Of a stretch of DNA of 64,000 nucleotides, positions 43,348-52,001 are shown in pieces. Source of the stretch: Tateyamaria sp. syn59 (GTDB taxonomy: Bacteria > Pseudomonadota > Alphaproteobacteria > Rhodobacterales > Rhodobacteraceae); the NCBI RefSeq assembly GCF_007995245.1, contig NZ_VCBA01000003.1, positions 251,184-315,183 of the forward strand, read 5' to 3'. Each line of letters opens with the position of its first letter. The stretch's first letter is position 1. The position numbers and the translations under genes were made by a program. The notes below the pieces were generated by a model that ran no database searches, had not been told where the DNA came from, and worked only from the letters and a program-made list of their open reading frames with translations.

Positions 43348-44877
43348 TTAACGCCGAAGCGTCACCCCCCGGTTCACCCCTGTCTCTTCCCACGCGGACC
43401 AATCACCATGCGGCCAGCGCACCCGCAGCCGAACGGTCTCGGCGGCACCCAATCCAAAATGCTGCGGTCCCGAGGCACCACCCGCATGGCCCCCGCCGAC
43501 GGTGATCTCGCGCGCCTGCACAGCCACACCATCATCCACCTCAATCCACGCGCCAACCGCCTGCGTATTGGCCCCATCCTGTGTCACCGCAACACTCAAC
43601 CAGTTGCCCGTATCCGCGCTCGTATTCTGCCAGATCTCAAGCGGTGCCCGCCGGTTGACCACGGCCAGATCCAGTAACCCGTCCCCATTGAAATCCACCA
43701 AAGCCGCCCCGCGCCCACGGTGCATCGAGGCGACGCCTGCCACGTCCCCGGCCTCCGCGAATGTGTCATTCTCCTGCGCGATCAACAGGTTATTCGGATC
43801 CTCCATCGCCAGACCGGGCATCTGCTGGACATTGCCTTTGGCAATGAACGCATCGTCGCGCCCGTCATTGTTCACGTCTCCGAAGGCGATATGCCACCCG
43901 GTCGAGGGGCGCCCATCACCGCCTACATAGGGCCGGTGCGCTGACGTTCCCATCTCGAACGGCACATCTTGAAACGCTGGTCCATCACCCACCTGCCGCA
44001 TCAGCCGCTGGTCACCCATGGAGGACAGATACACTTCATCCCGCCCATCCCGATCCAGATCACGAGCAGCAATCCCCATCCCCCACAGCTTGTGCCGCGC
44101 CCAGCCATCCTCTTCGGTATAAAGCCGTGGCGTGGGTTCCATCGCCCACATCTGCTCCTCGCCCTCACGCACGTAATAGTGCCGATCATTCGACACCCGC
44201 AGATCGGCACGGCCTGTACGCGTCCAATCGGTGAAGAGCATGGACAGCGCGCAATACCCTGGCGCAAGCTCCGACACCTCGTAGGTGGCCCCGTCAGACC
44301 GCCATAAATGGTTGATATCGCACGCCTCAAAGGGCCCATCAGGATCGCTTCGGTCGACGTAGTGACCGAAGGCCAGTGTTGGAGCTGTCTGCCCCGCCTC
44401 CCACGTTGCAGAGAAAGCAGTGCTCCAGCGATCCTCGAACCGGAAGGGCATTGGCGTGAAGGTGCAGTCTCCGTTCCCGCGCAGAATGGCATCGGGACCG
44501 ACGCGCAACATGACCAGATCGAGCAGCCCGTCATTGTCGATGTCGATCGGATAGGCTCCGGTCGTGGCTGTCATGTCCAAACCGACGTCGCCCAACTTTT
44601 CAAAGGCAACGGCGCCCTCCGAGACGTTGCGTAGGACCAATGGCGGGTTGCTTCCACCCGCCGCCACCAGATCGGGACGCGCATCGCCATCGCAATCAAG
44701 AACAGCCAGCCCGCCGCCCACGAAATGCTCCCATCCTCCGTCGTAAACATGGTGCGGCACATCCACGGGCACAAAGCGGGGCGTGTCGGCGGCCACCGGG
44801 TGTGCCGCCCCGAGGAGCAACGCGACGAGGCCCCGCCCTACGTCAGATTTTTTCAAAAATCTGGTAGCGTTACGCAT
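43348..44877 (-). CDS. secreted FG-GAP / CRTAC1-type protein with ASPIC-UnbV end
   Basis: About 509 residues. The start MRNATRFLKKSDVGRGLVALLLGAA gives a signal peptide with cleavage around HPVAA. The body has several calcium-binding FG-GAP loops: DCDGDARPDLV, DIDNDGLLDLV, DLDRDGRDEVY, DVNNDGRDDAF and DFNGDGLLDLAV, arranged as a beta-propeller. The end RLRVRWPHGDWSAWEETG matches the ASPIC/UnbV domain. Such proteins are extracellular or periplasmic and of unknown function. It overlaps the end of the xylR-type gene by eight bases and converges on the di-heme peroxidase gene. Confidence 0.85.
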   Translation of the reverse strand: MRNATRFLKKSDVGRGLVALLLGAAHPVAADTPRFVPVDVPHHVYDGGWEHFVGGGLAVLDCDGDARPDLVAAGGSNPPLVLRNVSEGAVAFEKLGDVGLDMTATTGAYPIDIDNDGLLDLVMLRVGPDAILRGNGDCTFTPMPFRFEDRWSTAFSATWEAGQTAPTLAFGHYVDRSDPDGPFEACDINHLWRSDGATYEVSELAPGYCALSMLFTDWTRTGRADLRVSNDRHYYVREGEEQMWAMEPTPRLYTEEDGWARHKLWGMGIAARDLDRDGRDEVYLSSMGDQRLMRQVGDGPAFQDVPFEMGTSAHRPYVGGDGRPSTGWHIAFGDVNNDGRDDAFIAKGNVQQMPGLAMEDPNNLLIAQENDTFAEAGDVAGVASMHRGRGAALVDFNGDGLLDLAVVNRRAPLEIWQNTSADTGNWLSVAVTQDGANTQAVGAWIEVDDGVAVQAREITVGGGHAGGASGPQHFGLGAAETVRLRVRWPHGDWSAWEETGVNRGVTLRR

Positions 44878-46072
44878 CTTCCAGTGCCTCGACTGCCGTA
44901 TCTTGCACAAATTCCAGCGCATAAGCCGCGGCCCCGCGCGCCCACATCAGGTTATCCCACCTGTGGACCACCACCTCCGGCGGCGGCTTGTCGATTTCCA
45001 CAATGCTTTTGCGCATCTCCTCGATCACAGTATCGGCATAGAGGTGGTCGAACTGCATCTGCTCGCCCGCGAGGATCACCAGTTCGGGATCAAAGATATT
45101 CACAAGGTTGGCGAGGCCCATGGCGAACATCTTGCTTGCCCGGTCGACCACCTTTTGCGCTGTCGGGTCGCCGCCCTTTGCTGCGGTCAGGACGGTCGCC
45201 ACTGCGTGGCTTGTAGGGGTGGTCAGGTTCATGCCGCCGACGCTGGATGCCTCGCGCACGAGTGCGTAGTCGGAGATGTAGGCCTCAAGGCAGCCCCTTT
45301 GCCCGCACCGGCACAGCGCACCGTCCAGATGCACCTTGGTATGGCCAAACTCCGCCCCGCAGCCGCGCGTACCGCGGTAAAGCTGCCCGCCCAGTACCAT
45401 GCCCATACCAACACCGCTTTCGATGGTGATCACGATGAAGTCGGAATGCGACTTGCCCAGCCCGAAGGTCAGTTCGGCCATGGCCACGAGGTTCGCGTCG
45501 TTGTCGACATAGACCGCAATTCCGAGCGCATCGCGCAACACGTCTGCAAAGGGCGCGTTGCGCGCGTTCAGCGAGGGCGACCAATAGACCAGCCCGTGCC
45601 CGGCATCGACCACACCGGCCAGGCCCACCCCCACCGCCGAGATGTCGGACAGGGTGCGCCCGGCTTTTTCGGCAAGGTCCGTGAGCCCGGATCTGATGTG
45701 CCGGGCCAGGTCGTTCGGCGCCAGACGGCCAGTTGGGATCGCGCATTCATGGTCGGACACGTCCCCGCCGTCAAAATCCAGCAAGACCAGCGAGATTGAC
45801 GCGTTCGATACTTTCAGACCGGCGATCAGGTAGGCGTCTCCGGCGATCTTCAGATCGACCCGTGGGCGTCCGCGTGCTGATTCGTCACTGCGTGATTCGC
45901 GGGGCACTTCCTCGATCAATCCGCCACGCAAAAGGTCGGCCGTCACGGCCGTCACGGTGGCCCTGCTGATGCCCGTGTGCTCTGCCAGATCAATGCGTGC
46001 CACCGGCCCGCGCTGCGAAATTTCGCGCAAAAGCAGCCGTCTGCTTTCGACCTTCTGATGACCGAATGGCAT
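44870..46072 (-). CDS. xylR: ROK-family transcriptional repressor, XylR type
   Basis: A 400-residue regulator: N-terminal winged helix-turn-helix (RIDLAEHTGISRATVTAVTADLL, read in two blocks, about residues 24-48), then the ROK sugar-binding part with VYVDNDANLVAMAE, GIESGVGMG-like IESGVGMGMVL and the zinc motif GALCRCGQRGCLEAY. Start 46072 removes an extension with no similarity to the family. It is divergent from xylFHG and lies beside xylBA, so it should repress both in the absence of xylose; the candidate operators at 46155 and 38977 fit. Confidence 0.88.
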   Translation of the reverse strand: MPFGHQKVESRRLLLREISQRGPVARIDLAEHTGISRATVTAVTADLLRGGLIEEVPRESRSDESARGRPRVDLKIAGDAYLIAGLKVSNASISLVLLDFDGGDVSDHECAIPTGRLAPNDLARHIRSGLTDLAEKAGRTLSDISAVGVGLAGVVDAGHGLVYWSPSLNARNAPFADVLRDALGIAVYVDNDANLVAMAELTFGLGKSHSDFIVITIESGVGMGMVLGGQLYRGTRGCGAEFGHTKVHLDGALCRCGQRGCLEAYISDYALVREASSVGGMNLTTPTSHAVATVLTAAKGGDPTAQKVVDRASKMFAMGLANLVNIFDPELVILAGEQMQFDHLYADTVIEEMRKSIVEIDKPPPEVVVHRWDNLMWARGAAAYALEFVQDTAVEALEDA

Positions 46073-46154
46073 GATTTCGTTCTCTTTTTCCTCCCGTCGC
46101 GCGGCAAAGCGCGCAACCCTCACCACCGATGATGGCGGTTTTTTTGAAAGCTGT

Positions 46155-46185
46155 CCAATTTAATTTGCTTTTCGAATTTAATTGG
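46155..46185. promoter_or_regulatory. candidate XylR operator between xylR and xylF
   Basis: CCAATTTAATT and AATTTAATTGG form an imperfect inverted repeat around nine bases, in an otherwise GC-rich region, 61 bases before the xylF start. It shares TTARTTTG-N6-GAATT with the xylB upstream region. Confidence 0.55.
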
Positions 46186-46246
46186 CTAAGAATGGGATAC
46201 CCGCTGCAAAAGGTACGACGGCGGGCATGTCTTTGGGAGGACACCT

Positions 46247-47266
46247 ATGAAACGACGCACGCTTTTGGGCGCCCTTGCGGCTGCCACCATGCTTACTTCG
46301 CCAGCTTTGGCTGACGGTCACGCGGTGACCGTTGGTGTAAGCTGGTCGAACTTCCAGGAAGAGCGCTGGAAAACTGACGAAGCTGCCATCAAGGCCGCAC
46401 TGGATGCCGCTGGCGCCACCTACATCTCGGCTGACGCGCAATCGTCCTCGGCCAAGCAGCTTGCCGATATTGAATCGCTGATCGCCCAAGGCGCCGACGC
46501 GCTGATCATCCTGGCCCAAGATGCCTCGTCCATTGGCCCGGCTGTCCAGGCTGCTGCCGACGAAGAGATTCCCGTGATCGCCTATGACCGTCTGATCGAA
46601 GACGCCCGCGCCTTCTACCTGACCTTCGACAACGTCGAAGTGGGCCGCATGCAGGCCCGCGCTGTTCTGGCGGCACAACCGTCGGGCAACTACGTGATGA
46701 TCAAGGGCTCGCCCACCGACCCGAACGCGGATTTCCTGCGTGGGGGTCAGCAAGAGGTGCTGCAGGCGGCCATCGACGCCGGCGACATCACCATCGTCGG
46801 CGAAGCCTATACTGACGGCTGGGTACCTGCGAACGCGCAGCGCAACATGGAGCAAATCCTGACCGCCAACGACAACAAGGTCGACGCGGTTGTGGCCTCG
46901 AACGACGGCACCGCCGGTGGCGTTGTGGCCGCCCTGACCGCCCAAGGCATGGAAGGCATCGCTGTCTCCGGCCAGGACGGTGATCACGCTGCCCTGAACC
47001 GTGTGGCGACCGGCACGCAAACCGTGTCCGTCTGGAAAGACGCGCGCGCCTTGGGCAACGCGGCAGGCGAGATCGCCGTGTCGCTGGCCAAAGGCGAAGA
47101 CGTCGATGGCGCAGCCGAGTGGACATCGCCCGGCGGCACCACCATGAACTCGATCTTCCTGGCGCCGGTTCCGGTCACAGCCGACAACCTGGACGTCGTT
47201 CTGGACGCTGGTTGGATCGAAAAAGACGCGCTTTGCGCAGGTTCTTCGCTGGCGGTTTGCCAGTAA
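46247..47266 (+). CDS. xylF: D-xylose ABC transporter substrate-binding protein
   Basis: A 339-residue periplasmic protein. Signal peptide MKRRTLLGALAAATMLTSPALA. The periplasmic-binding fold of the ribose/xylose type is clear: VGVSWSNFQEERWKTDE (XylF-typical opening), IAQGADALIILAQD, VIAYDRLI, NYVMIKGSPTDPNAD and GQDGDHAALNRVATGTQT. It binds xylose (and perhaps glucose) and delivers it to XylH. First gene of the import operon, under the presumed XylR operator. Confidence 0.95.
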   Translation: MKRRTLLGALAAATMLTSPALADGHAVTVGVSWSNFQEERWKTDEAAIKAALDAAGATYISADAQSSSAKQLADIESLIAQGADALIILAQDASSIGPAVQAAADEEIPVIAYDRLIEDARAFYLTFDNVEVGRMQARAVLAAQPSGNYVMIKGSPTDPNADFLRGGQQEVLQAAIDAGDITIVGEAYTDGWVPANAQRNMEQILTANDNKVDAVVASNDGTAGGVVAALTAQGMEGIAVSGQDGDHAALNRVATGTQTVSVWKDARALGNAAGEIAVSLAKGEDVDGAAEWTSPGGTTMNSIFLAPVPVTADNLDVVLDAGWIEKDALCAGSSLAVCQ

Positions 47267-47280
47267 GGCCACATGATACC

Positions 47281-47310
47281 CCGCCCCGGCGCATGTGCGT
47301 GCCGGGGCGG
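47281..47310 (+). promoter_or_regulatory. intercistronic stem-loop between xylF and xylH
   Basis: Perfect ten-base arms CCGCCCCGGC and GCCGGGGCGG with a ten-base loop, followed by no T-run. Such stems after binding-protein genes protect the upstream mRNA and lower expression of the membrane and ATPase genes. Confidence 0.7.
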
Positions 47311-47411
47311 ACCACACAGATTTCACCAGACATTGCGGCACGTTTCGACGGGGGGCTTTCCCACGGACGGGTGCGCTGTGCCGTAGCAACCGGGTAAAAA
47401 GGGCAGGGGAC

Positions 47412-48677
47412 ATGGACGACCAGGCCAAATCAATGATGGACAAGCTGGGCCTTGATGCCCGCCTGTTGGGGATGATCGGGGCGCTTGTCGTCATCTGGAT
47501 TGTCTTCGGCTTTTTCACCGACTGGCGCTTCTTGTCGCCCCGCAACTTTTTCAATGTGAGTGTTCAGACCGCATCGGTCGCTGTGATGGCGACGGGCATG
47601 GTGTTCGTGATCGTGACCCGCAACATTGACCTTTCTGTGGGCTCGCTTCTGGGCTTTATCGGCATGACTGTCGCGGCCCTCCAAGTGCAGTGGCTGCCAT
47701 CGGTGCTGGGCCTTGGTCATCCGATGATCTGGGTAATTGCTGTATTTGCAACCATCCTGATGGGTGCTGTGCTGGGTGCGATGCAGGGCTGGGTGATTGG
47801 TTATCTGACCGTCCCCGCCTTTATCGTGACGCTGGGCGGCTTTCTGATCTATCGCGGTGCGATGTGGTGGGTTACCAAAGGCCAGACCCAGGCGCCGCTT
47901 GATCCCGTCTTCCGCCTATTGGGTGGTGGGGCCGAGGGCACGTTGGGCGAGACGCTCAGCTGGGTGTTCGGCACCGTCGCAGCTCTTGTCGCAGTGGGCA
48001 TCATGCTGATGAGCCGCCGCCGCAAGGCCACGCATGGCTTCACCGTCAAACCGGTCTGGGCCGAGGGTATCCTGATGGCTATCGCCGCCGGGCTGATCAT
48101 CGCCTTTGTCTGGATCATGAACAGCTACCCCATCCCGCGTGGTGCCATGCGCCGCATGACGGAAGCGCGCGGGATCGAGTACACTGATGGCATGGTCTGG
48201 AACCACGGTGTCGCCATTCCGGTCGTCATTCTGCTGGCCGTCACCATCGTGATGACCATCATCGCCACGCGCACCCGCTTTGGCCGCTACGTCTATGCCA
48301 CCGGCGGCAACCCCGAGGCGGCGTCGCTGTCGGGCATCGACACGCGCCTGCTGACGGTCAAGGTTTTTGCCCTTATGGGTGCGCTGACCGGCATCGCGTC
48401 GATCATCGCATCGGCCCGCCTGAATGCGGTGGACGTGGGCCTTGGCACGCTGGACGAGTTGCGCGTGATCGCGGCGGCCGTCATCGGGGGCACCGCCCTG
48501 TCGGGGGGCGCGGGCACGATCTATGGTGCCGTCATTGGTGCGCTGATCATGCAGTCGCTGCAATCGGGCATGGCCTCGGTCGGGGTGGATGCGCCATTGC
48601 AGAACATCGTCGTGGGCTTCGTTCTGGTCCTCGCCGTGTGGATCGACATCGTTTACCGCCGCCGCGCCGGCGTCTGA
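47412..48677 (+). CDS. xylH: xylose ABC transporter permease
   Basis: A 421-residue membrane permease of the ribose/xylose family, about ten helices: [36 protein letters not shown] (family signature, read in parts), [16 protein letters not shown] and [21 protein letters not shown]. Start at 47412 with AGGGGA; the frame opens at 47295 inside the intergenic stem region. Works with XylF and XylG. Confidence 0.93.
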   Translation: MDDQAKSMMDKLGLDARLLGMIGALVVIWIVFGFFTDWRFLSPRNFFNVSVQTASVAVMATGMVFVIVTRNIDLSVGSLLGFIGMTVAALQVQWLPSVLGLGHPMIWVIAVFATILMGAVLGAMQGWVIGYLTVPAFIVTLGGFLIYRGAMWWVTKGQTQAPLDPVFRLLGGGAEGTLGETLSWVFGTVAALVAVGIMLMSRRRKATHGFTVKPVWAEGILMAIAAGLIIAFVWIMNSYPIPRGAMRRMTEARGIEYTDGMVWNHGVAIPVVILLAVTIVMTIIATRTRFGRYVYATGGNPEAASLSGIDTRLLTVKVFALMGALTGIASIIASARLNAVDVGLGTLDELRVIAAAVIGGTALSGGAGTIYGAVIGALIMQSLQSGMASVGVDAPLQNIVVGFVLVLAVWIDIVYRRRAGV

Positions 48678-48691
48678 GGGAGGACTTTGAC

Positions 48692-49438
48692 ATGACGACA
48701 CCTCTTGTCGAAATGAAGGACATCTCGATCAGCTTTGGCGGGATTAAGGCGGTGGACCACGTGTCGGTCGACTTGAAACCGGGCGAAGTTGTGGGCCTCT
48801 TGGGCCACAACGGTGCGGGCAAGTCTACGCTGATCAAGATCCTGTCGGGCGCCTATGCCATGGACTCGGGCGAAATCCGGATCAACGGCGAAAAGGCCAC
48901 CATCAACAACCCCCGCGACGCGCGGACGTATAACATCGAGACGATCTACCAGACGCTTGCGCTGGCCGATAACCTTGATGCCGCATCGAACCTGTTTCTG
49001 GGGCGGGAGTTGGTGGGACCAACCGGCTTTGTCGATGATGACGCGATGGAGGCCGAGACGCGCAAGATCATGGCGCGCCTCAATCCCAACTTCAAAAAGT
49101 TCAAAGACCCGGTGAGTGCCCTTTCGGGTGGTCAACGTCAGTCCGTCGCCATTGCCCGTGCGGTCTACTTCAACGCGCGCATCCTGATCATGGATGAACC
49201 GACCGCGGCCCTTGGTCCGCATGAGACACAGATGGTGTCGGAGCTGATCCAGCAGTTGAAAGCCGAAGGTATCGGCATCTTCCTGATCAGCCACGATATT
49301 CACGATGTCATGGAACTGTGTGACCGCGCATCCGTTATGAAGAACGGAAAGCTGGTGGGGACGGTTGACGTGGCGGACGTGACGGATGATGACCTGCTCG
49401 GAATGATCATCTTGGGTAAGACACCGGGCGAGGCGTAA
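48692..49438 (+). CDS. xylG: sugar ABC transporter ATP-binding protein, single ATPase domain
   Basis: A 248-residue ATPase: [14 protein letters not shown] (Walker A), [15 protein letters not shown] (signature) and [13 protein letters not shown] (Walker B), with [17 protein letters not shown]. Enteric XylG has two such domains in about 510 residues; this protein has one, as in alphaproteobacterial FrcA-type ATPases, and presumably works as a homodimer. Start chosen at 48692 after the xylH stop. Its stop overlaps the glucokinase start (TAATG). Confidence 0.92.
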   Translation: MTTPLVEMKDISISFGGIKAVDHVSVDLKPGEVVGLLGHNGAGKSTLIKILSGAYAMDSGEIRINGEKATINNPRDARTYNIETIYQTLALADNLDAASNLFLGRELVGPTGFVDDDAMEAETRKIMARLNPNFKKFKDPVSALSGGQRQSVAIARAVYFNARILIMDEPTAALGPHETQMVSELIQQLKAEGIGIFLISHDIHDVMELCDRASVMKNGKLVGTVDVADVTDDDLLGMIILGKTPGEA

Positions 49439-50373
49439 TGCAAGACACGAGCAAGCAGGACCAGGCCGTTGGCCTGGTCGCCGATGTGGGTGGAACGAAC
49501 ACGCGCATGGCCTTTGTCGATCGGGACGGGGTGATTGCGGATACCGTAGTGAAGTGTCCGAACGCCGACTTTGGCAGTTTTCTGGATCTTGCGACCAACT
49601 ACCTTGACGGGCGGGATGTGCCCTCGCGCGTTGTCATCGCTGTGGCGGGGCCCGTTGCCGGGGACAAGGCGAAGCTGACGAACCGGAACTGGGATTTTGA
49701 TGCGGGCGCTTTGGCCGCTGCCTTTGACGCCGAAGAGGTTGTTCTGATGAACGACCTTGAGGCGCTGGGGCAGGCGGTGCCCACCGTGCCGCAGGATGCG
49801 GTGGAGCCGTTGCACATGGGCGCTGAACTCGGCGGGCGCGGGCAGGCCTTGGTTGTGGGCCTTGGCACAGGCTTCAACGTCGCGGCGGTGAATATGGAAA
49901 GCGGCACGGTCTTTACCGCCGAGCAGGGCCACGCCAGCCTGCCGTCGAGCGTGATGTCGATCCTGCAGGCGCGTATGCAGAATACGTCGCGTTTTGACAG
50001 TGTCGAGAACCTGTTTTCCGGTGTGGGACTTTTGCGGTTGGCCCATGTGATCGGTGTCGATGTTGACAGTGCCGAGGAGTTGGCAAAGTCCGACGATCCC
50101 CGCGCGGTCGAGGCGCTGGATCTGTGTACCGAAGCCTTCAGCCTGATGGTGCGGGAACTGGCCTATTCCTATTTTCCGCGGGCCGGGTTCTATTTCAACG
50201 GCTCGCTTGCCAAGTTCCTGATGGCCCCTGAACGCCGCGAACGGGTTCTGGCGCCCCTGCGGGCCGATGACAGTTTTGACGGACAGTTTGCCCGCATCCC
50301 GGCGTTTCTGTTCGTGTCGGACACGGTAGCGTTGGGGGGCTGTGCTGCGCGACTGCTTGCGCGGCTCAGCTGA
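49438..50373 (+). CDS. glk: glucokinase, Glk family
   Basis: A 311-residue hexokinase-fold enzyme phosphorylating glucose to glucose 6-phosphate. VADVGGTNTRMAFVD is the first ATP loop, MNDLEALGQAVP holds the catalytic aspartate, GLGTGFNVAAVN is the second loop and EQGHASLPS the sugar-binding Glu-x-Gly-His. This is the Glk rather than the ROK-type family. Placement as last gene of the xylFHG operon suggests that the transporter also carries glucose. It converges on and overlaps hpaH by eight bases. Confidence 0.9.
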   Translation: MQDTSKQDQAVGLVADVGGTNTRMAFVDRDGVIADTVVKCPNADFGSFLDLATNYLDGRDVPSRVVIAVAGPVAGDKAKLTNRNWDFDAGALAAAFDAEEVVLMNDLEALGQAVPTVPQDAVEPLHMGAELGGRGQALVVGLGTGFNVAAVNMESGTVFTAEQGHASLPSSVMSILQARMQNTSRFDSVENLFSGVGLLRLAHVIGVDVDSAEELAKSDDPRAVEALDLCTEAFSLMVRELAYSYFPRAGFYFNGSLAKFLMAPERRERVLAPLRADDSFDGQFARIPAFLFVSDTVALGGCAARLLARLS

Positions 50374-51160
50374 AAGATAAGTCGACGCGGCCGAAGGAGC
50401 CGAAATCGGCGCTGATGTCGGTGCCGGGCGGGCATTCGATGGGCCGGATGAAGCTGCCGGACAGGATTATCTGGCCTGCCTTGATTACATTGCCATAGAG
50501 CGCCATGCGACGGGCGAGCCAGACGACGCTTTCCACCGGATCGTTCAGAACGCCCGCGCCAAGACCTGTTTCCTCAACCGTGCCGTTGCGGCTGACGATG
50601 GCACCGACCCAGCGCAGGTTTTCGGGTTGGTGCCGTTCGCTGCCCATGACGATGCCTGCATTGGCGGCATTGTCGGCGATGGTGTCGAATACCTTGCGCG
50701 GCTGGCCTGTTGCGGGGTCGGCGCGCAGGATGCGGGTGTCGAGGATTTCGAGGGCCGGAGCTACGTAGTCTGTGGCCGCCAGCACGTCGTCGCGCGTGAC
50801 CGTGTCACCACCGATGTCTGACTTCATGACAAAGGCGATCTCGGCCTCGATCCGCGGTTGGATGAAATGGCCCGCGGGAATGGTTGCACCGTTTTCGAAC
50901 AGCATCGACCGGGTCAGCACGCCGCTGTCGGGGATGTCGATGTTCAGCGCCATCTGCATGGCGCGGCTGGTCAGGCCGATCTTCCAGCCGATCACCGGGT
51001 CGCCCGAGGCGACCTTGGCTGCGACGAACTGGTCCTGGATAGCGTAGGCGTCATCCATGGTGATGTCTGGATGGGCCACCGAGAGAAGGCCGATTTGTTC
51101 GCCGGTTTGCTCTGCTTGGATGAGCGCGTCTGCGGCGGCTTTGTGCTGCTCAGCTTTCAT
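50366..51160 (-). CDS. hpaH: 2-oxohept-3-enedioate hydratase
   Basis: A 264-residue enzyme of the FAH-like hydratase group. It adds water to 2-oxohept-3-ene-1,7-dioate, one of the last steps of homoprotocatechuate degradation. Features: PVIGWKIGLTSRAMQ, RIEAEIAFVMKSD (metal glutamates), YVAPALEILDTRI and LNDPVESVVWLARRM; the closing GSFIRPIECPPGTDI is typical of HpaH/MhpD. It is last in the minus-strand hpa operon and overlaps hpaG by eleven bases. Confidence 0.88.
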   Translation of the reverse strand: MKAEQHKAAADALIQAEQTGEQIGLLSVAHPDITMDDAYAIQDQFVAAKVASGDPVIGWKIGLTSRAMQMALNIDIPDSGVLTRSMLFENGATIPAGHFIQPRIEAEIAFVMKSDIGGDTVTRDDVLAATDYVAPALEILDTRILRADPATGQPRKVFDTIADNAANAGIVMGSERHQPENLRWVGAIVSRNGTVEETGLGAGVLNDPVESVVWLARRMALYGNVIKAGQIILSGSFIRPIECPPGTDISADFGSFGRVDLSFS

Positions 51161-52001
51161 CGGCCACCTCGCTGCGCAGGGTGCCGATGCCTTCGGCGGT
51201 GACTTCGACGATGTCGCCGTGTTCCAGGAACTTCGGCGGATCGAAGCGTGCGCCCGCCCCGGTGGGCGTGCCGGTGACGATGATGTCTCCGGGCGCTAGG
51301 GTGGTGAAGGTCGAGATGTAGGCGATCTGGCGGCGGATCGGGAACAGCATGCGGCTTGTTCGGTCGTCCTGGCGGAGTTCGCCGTTCACGTGTGTCGTCA
51401 GGCGGATGTCGTCGAGTTGGGCGGCGTGGGTGAAGGGGACTAGCCACGGGCCCATGGCGCCGGAGGCGTCCCAGTTCTTGCCTTGGGTGACGTTGAACTT
51501 GGCGTGGCGGACCCAGTCACGGATTGTCCCTTCGTTGCAGAGGGTGAGGGCGGTGATGTGGTCATAGGCGTCGGCCTCGGCGATGCGCCGCCCGGTTTTG
51601 CCGATGACGATGGCGATCTCGCCCTCATAATCCAGTTTTTCGCTTTCCGGCGGGCGGATGACCTGCTGGTTGTGGCCGGTGAAACTGCGCGGGAAGCGGG
51701 GGAAGAGGGACATGTTGGGCGGCGCCTCTTGCCCGTCTTTGTATTCCGCGTTGCGGTCGGGAAAGTTGACGCCGACGCAGATGATCTTTTCTGGGTTGGG
51801 GATTGGGATCTGGTAGGTGATGTCAGTATGGGTGGCCGTGCGGCCTTGGGCGGCTTTGGCCAGATCGTGCAGGCCGTCGTTTTCGATCACGTCGCGCAGG
51901 GTCGGCCAGTGGGAAAAGTTGGGTGAGAGAGGGATCATCCCGCCTTCGCTCACGGCTCCGTAATAGGCGGCGCCGTTGGTGGTGTAGGCCGCGAATTTCA
52001 A
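51150..52001 (-). CDS. hpaG: fumarylacetoacetate hydrolase family protein, HpaG type
   Basis: A 283-residue FAH-fold protein. Metal-binding glutamates in YEGEIAIVIGKTGRRI, then TPTGAGARFDPPKFLEHGDIVEV at the C-terminal catalytic part. In this cluster it should decarboxylate or isomerise 5-oxopent-3-ene-1,2,5-tricarboxylate to 2-hydroxyhepta-2,4-dienedioate. E. coli HpaG is a fused double-domain enzyme of about 430 residues; this is a single domain, so the other half-reaction may be done elsewhere. Start is TTG, overlapping the preceding stop (TTGA). Confidence 0.82.
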   Translation of the reverse strand: MKFAAYTTNGAAYYGAVSEGGMIPLSPNFSHWPTLRDVIENDGLHDLAKAAQGRTATHTDITYQIPIPNPEKIICVGVNFPDRNAEYKDGQEAPPNMSLFPRFPRSFTGHNQQVIRPPESEKLDYEGEIAIVIGKTGRRIAEADAYDHITALTLCNEGTIRDWVRHAKFNVTQGKNWDASGAMGPWLVPFTHAAQLDDIRLTTHVNGELRQDDRTSRMLFPIRRQIAYISTFTTLAPGDIIVTGTPTGAGARFDPPKFLEHGDIVEVTAEGIGTLRSEVADES

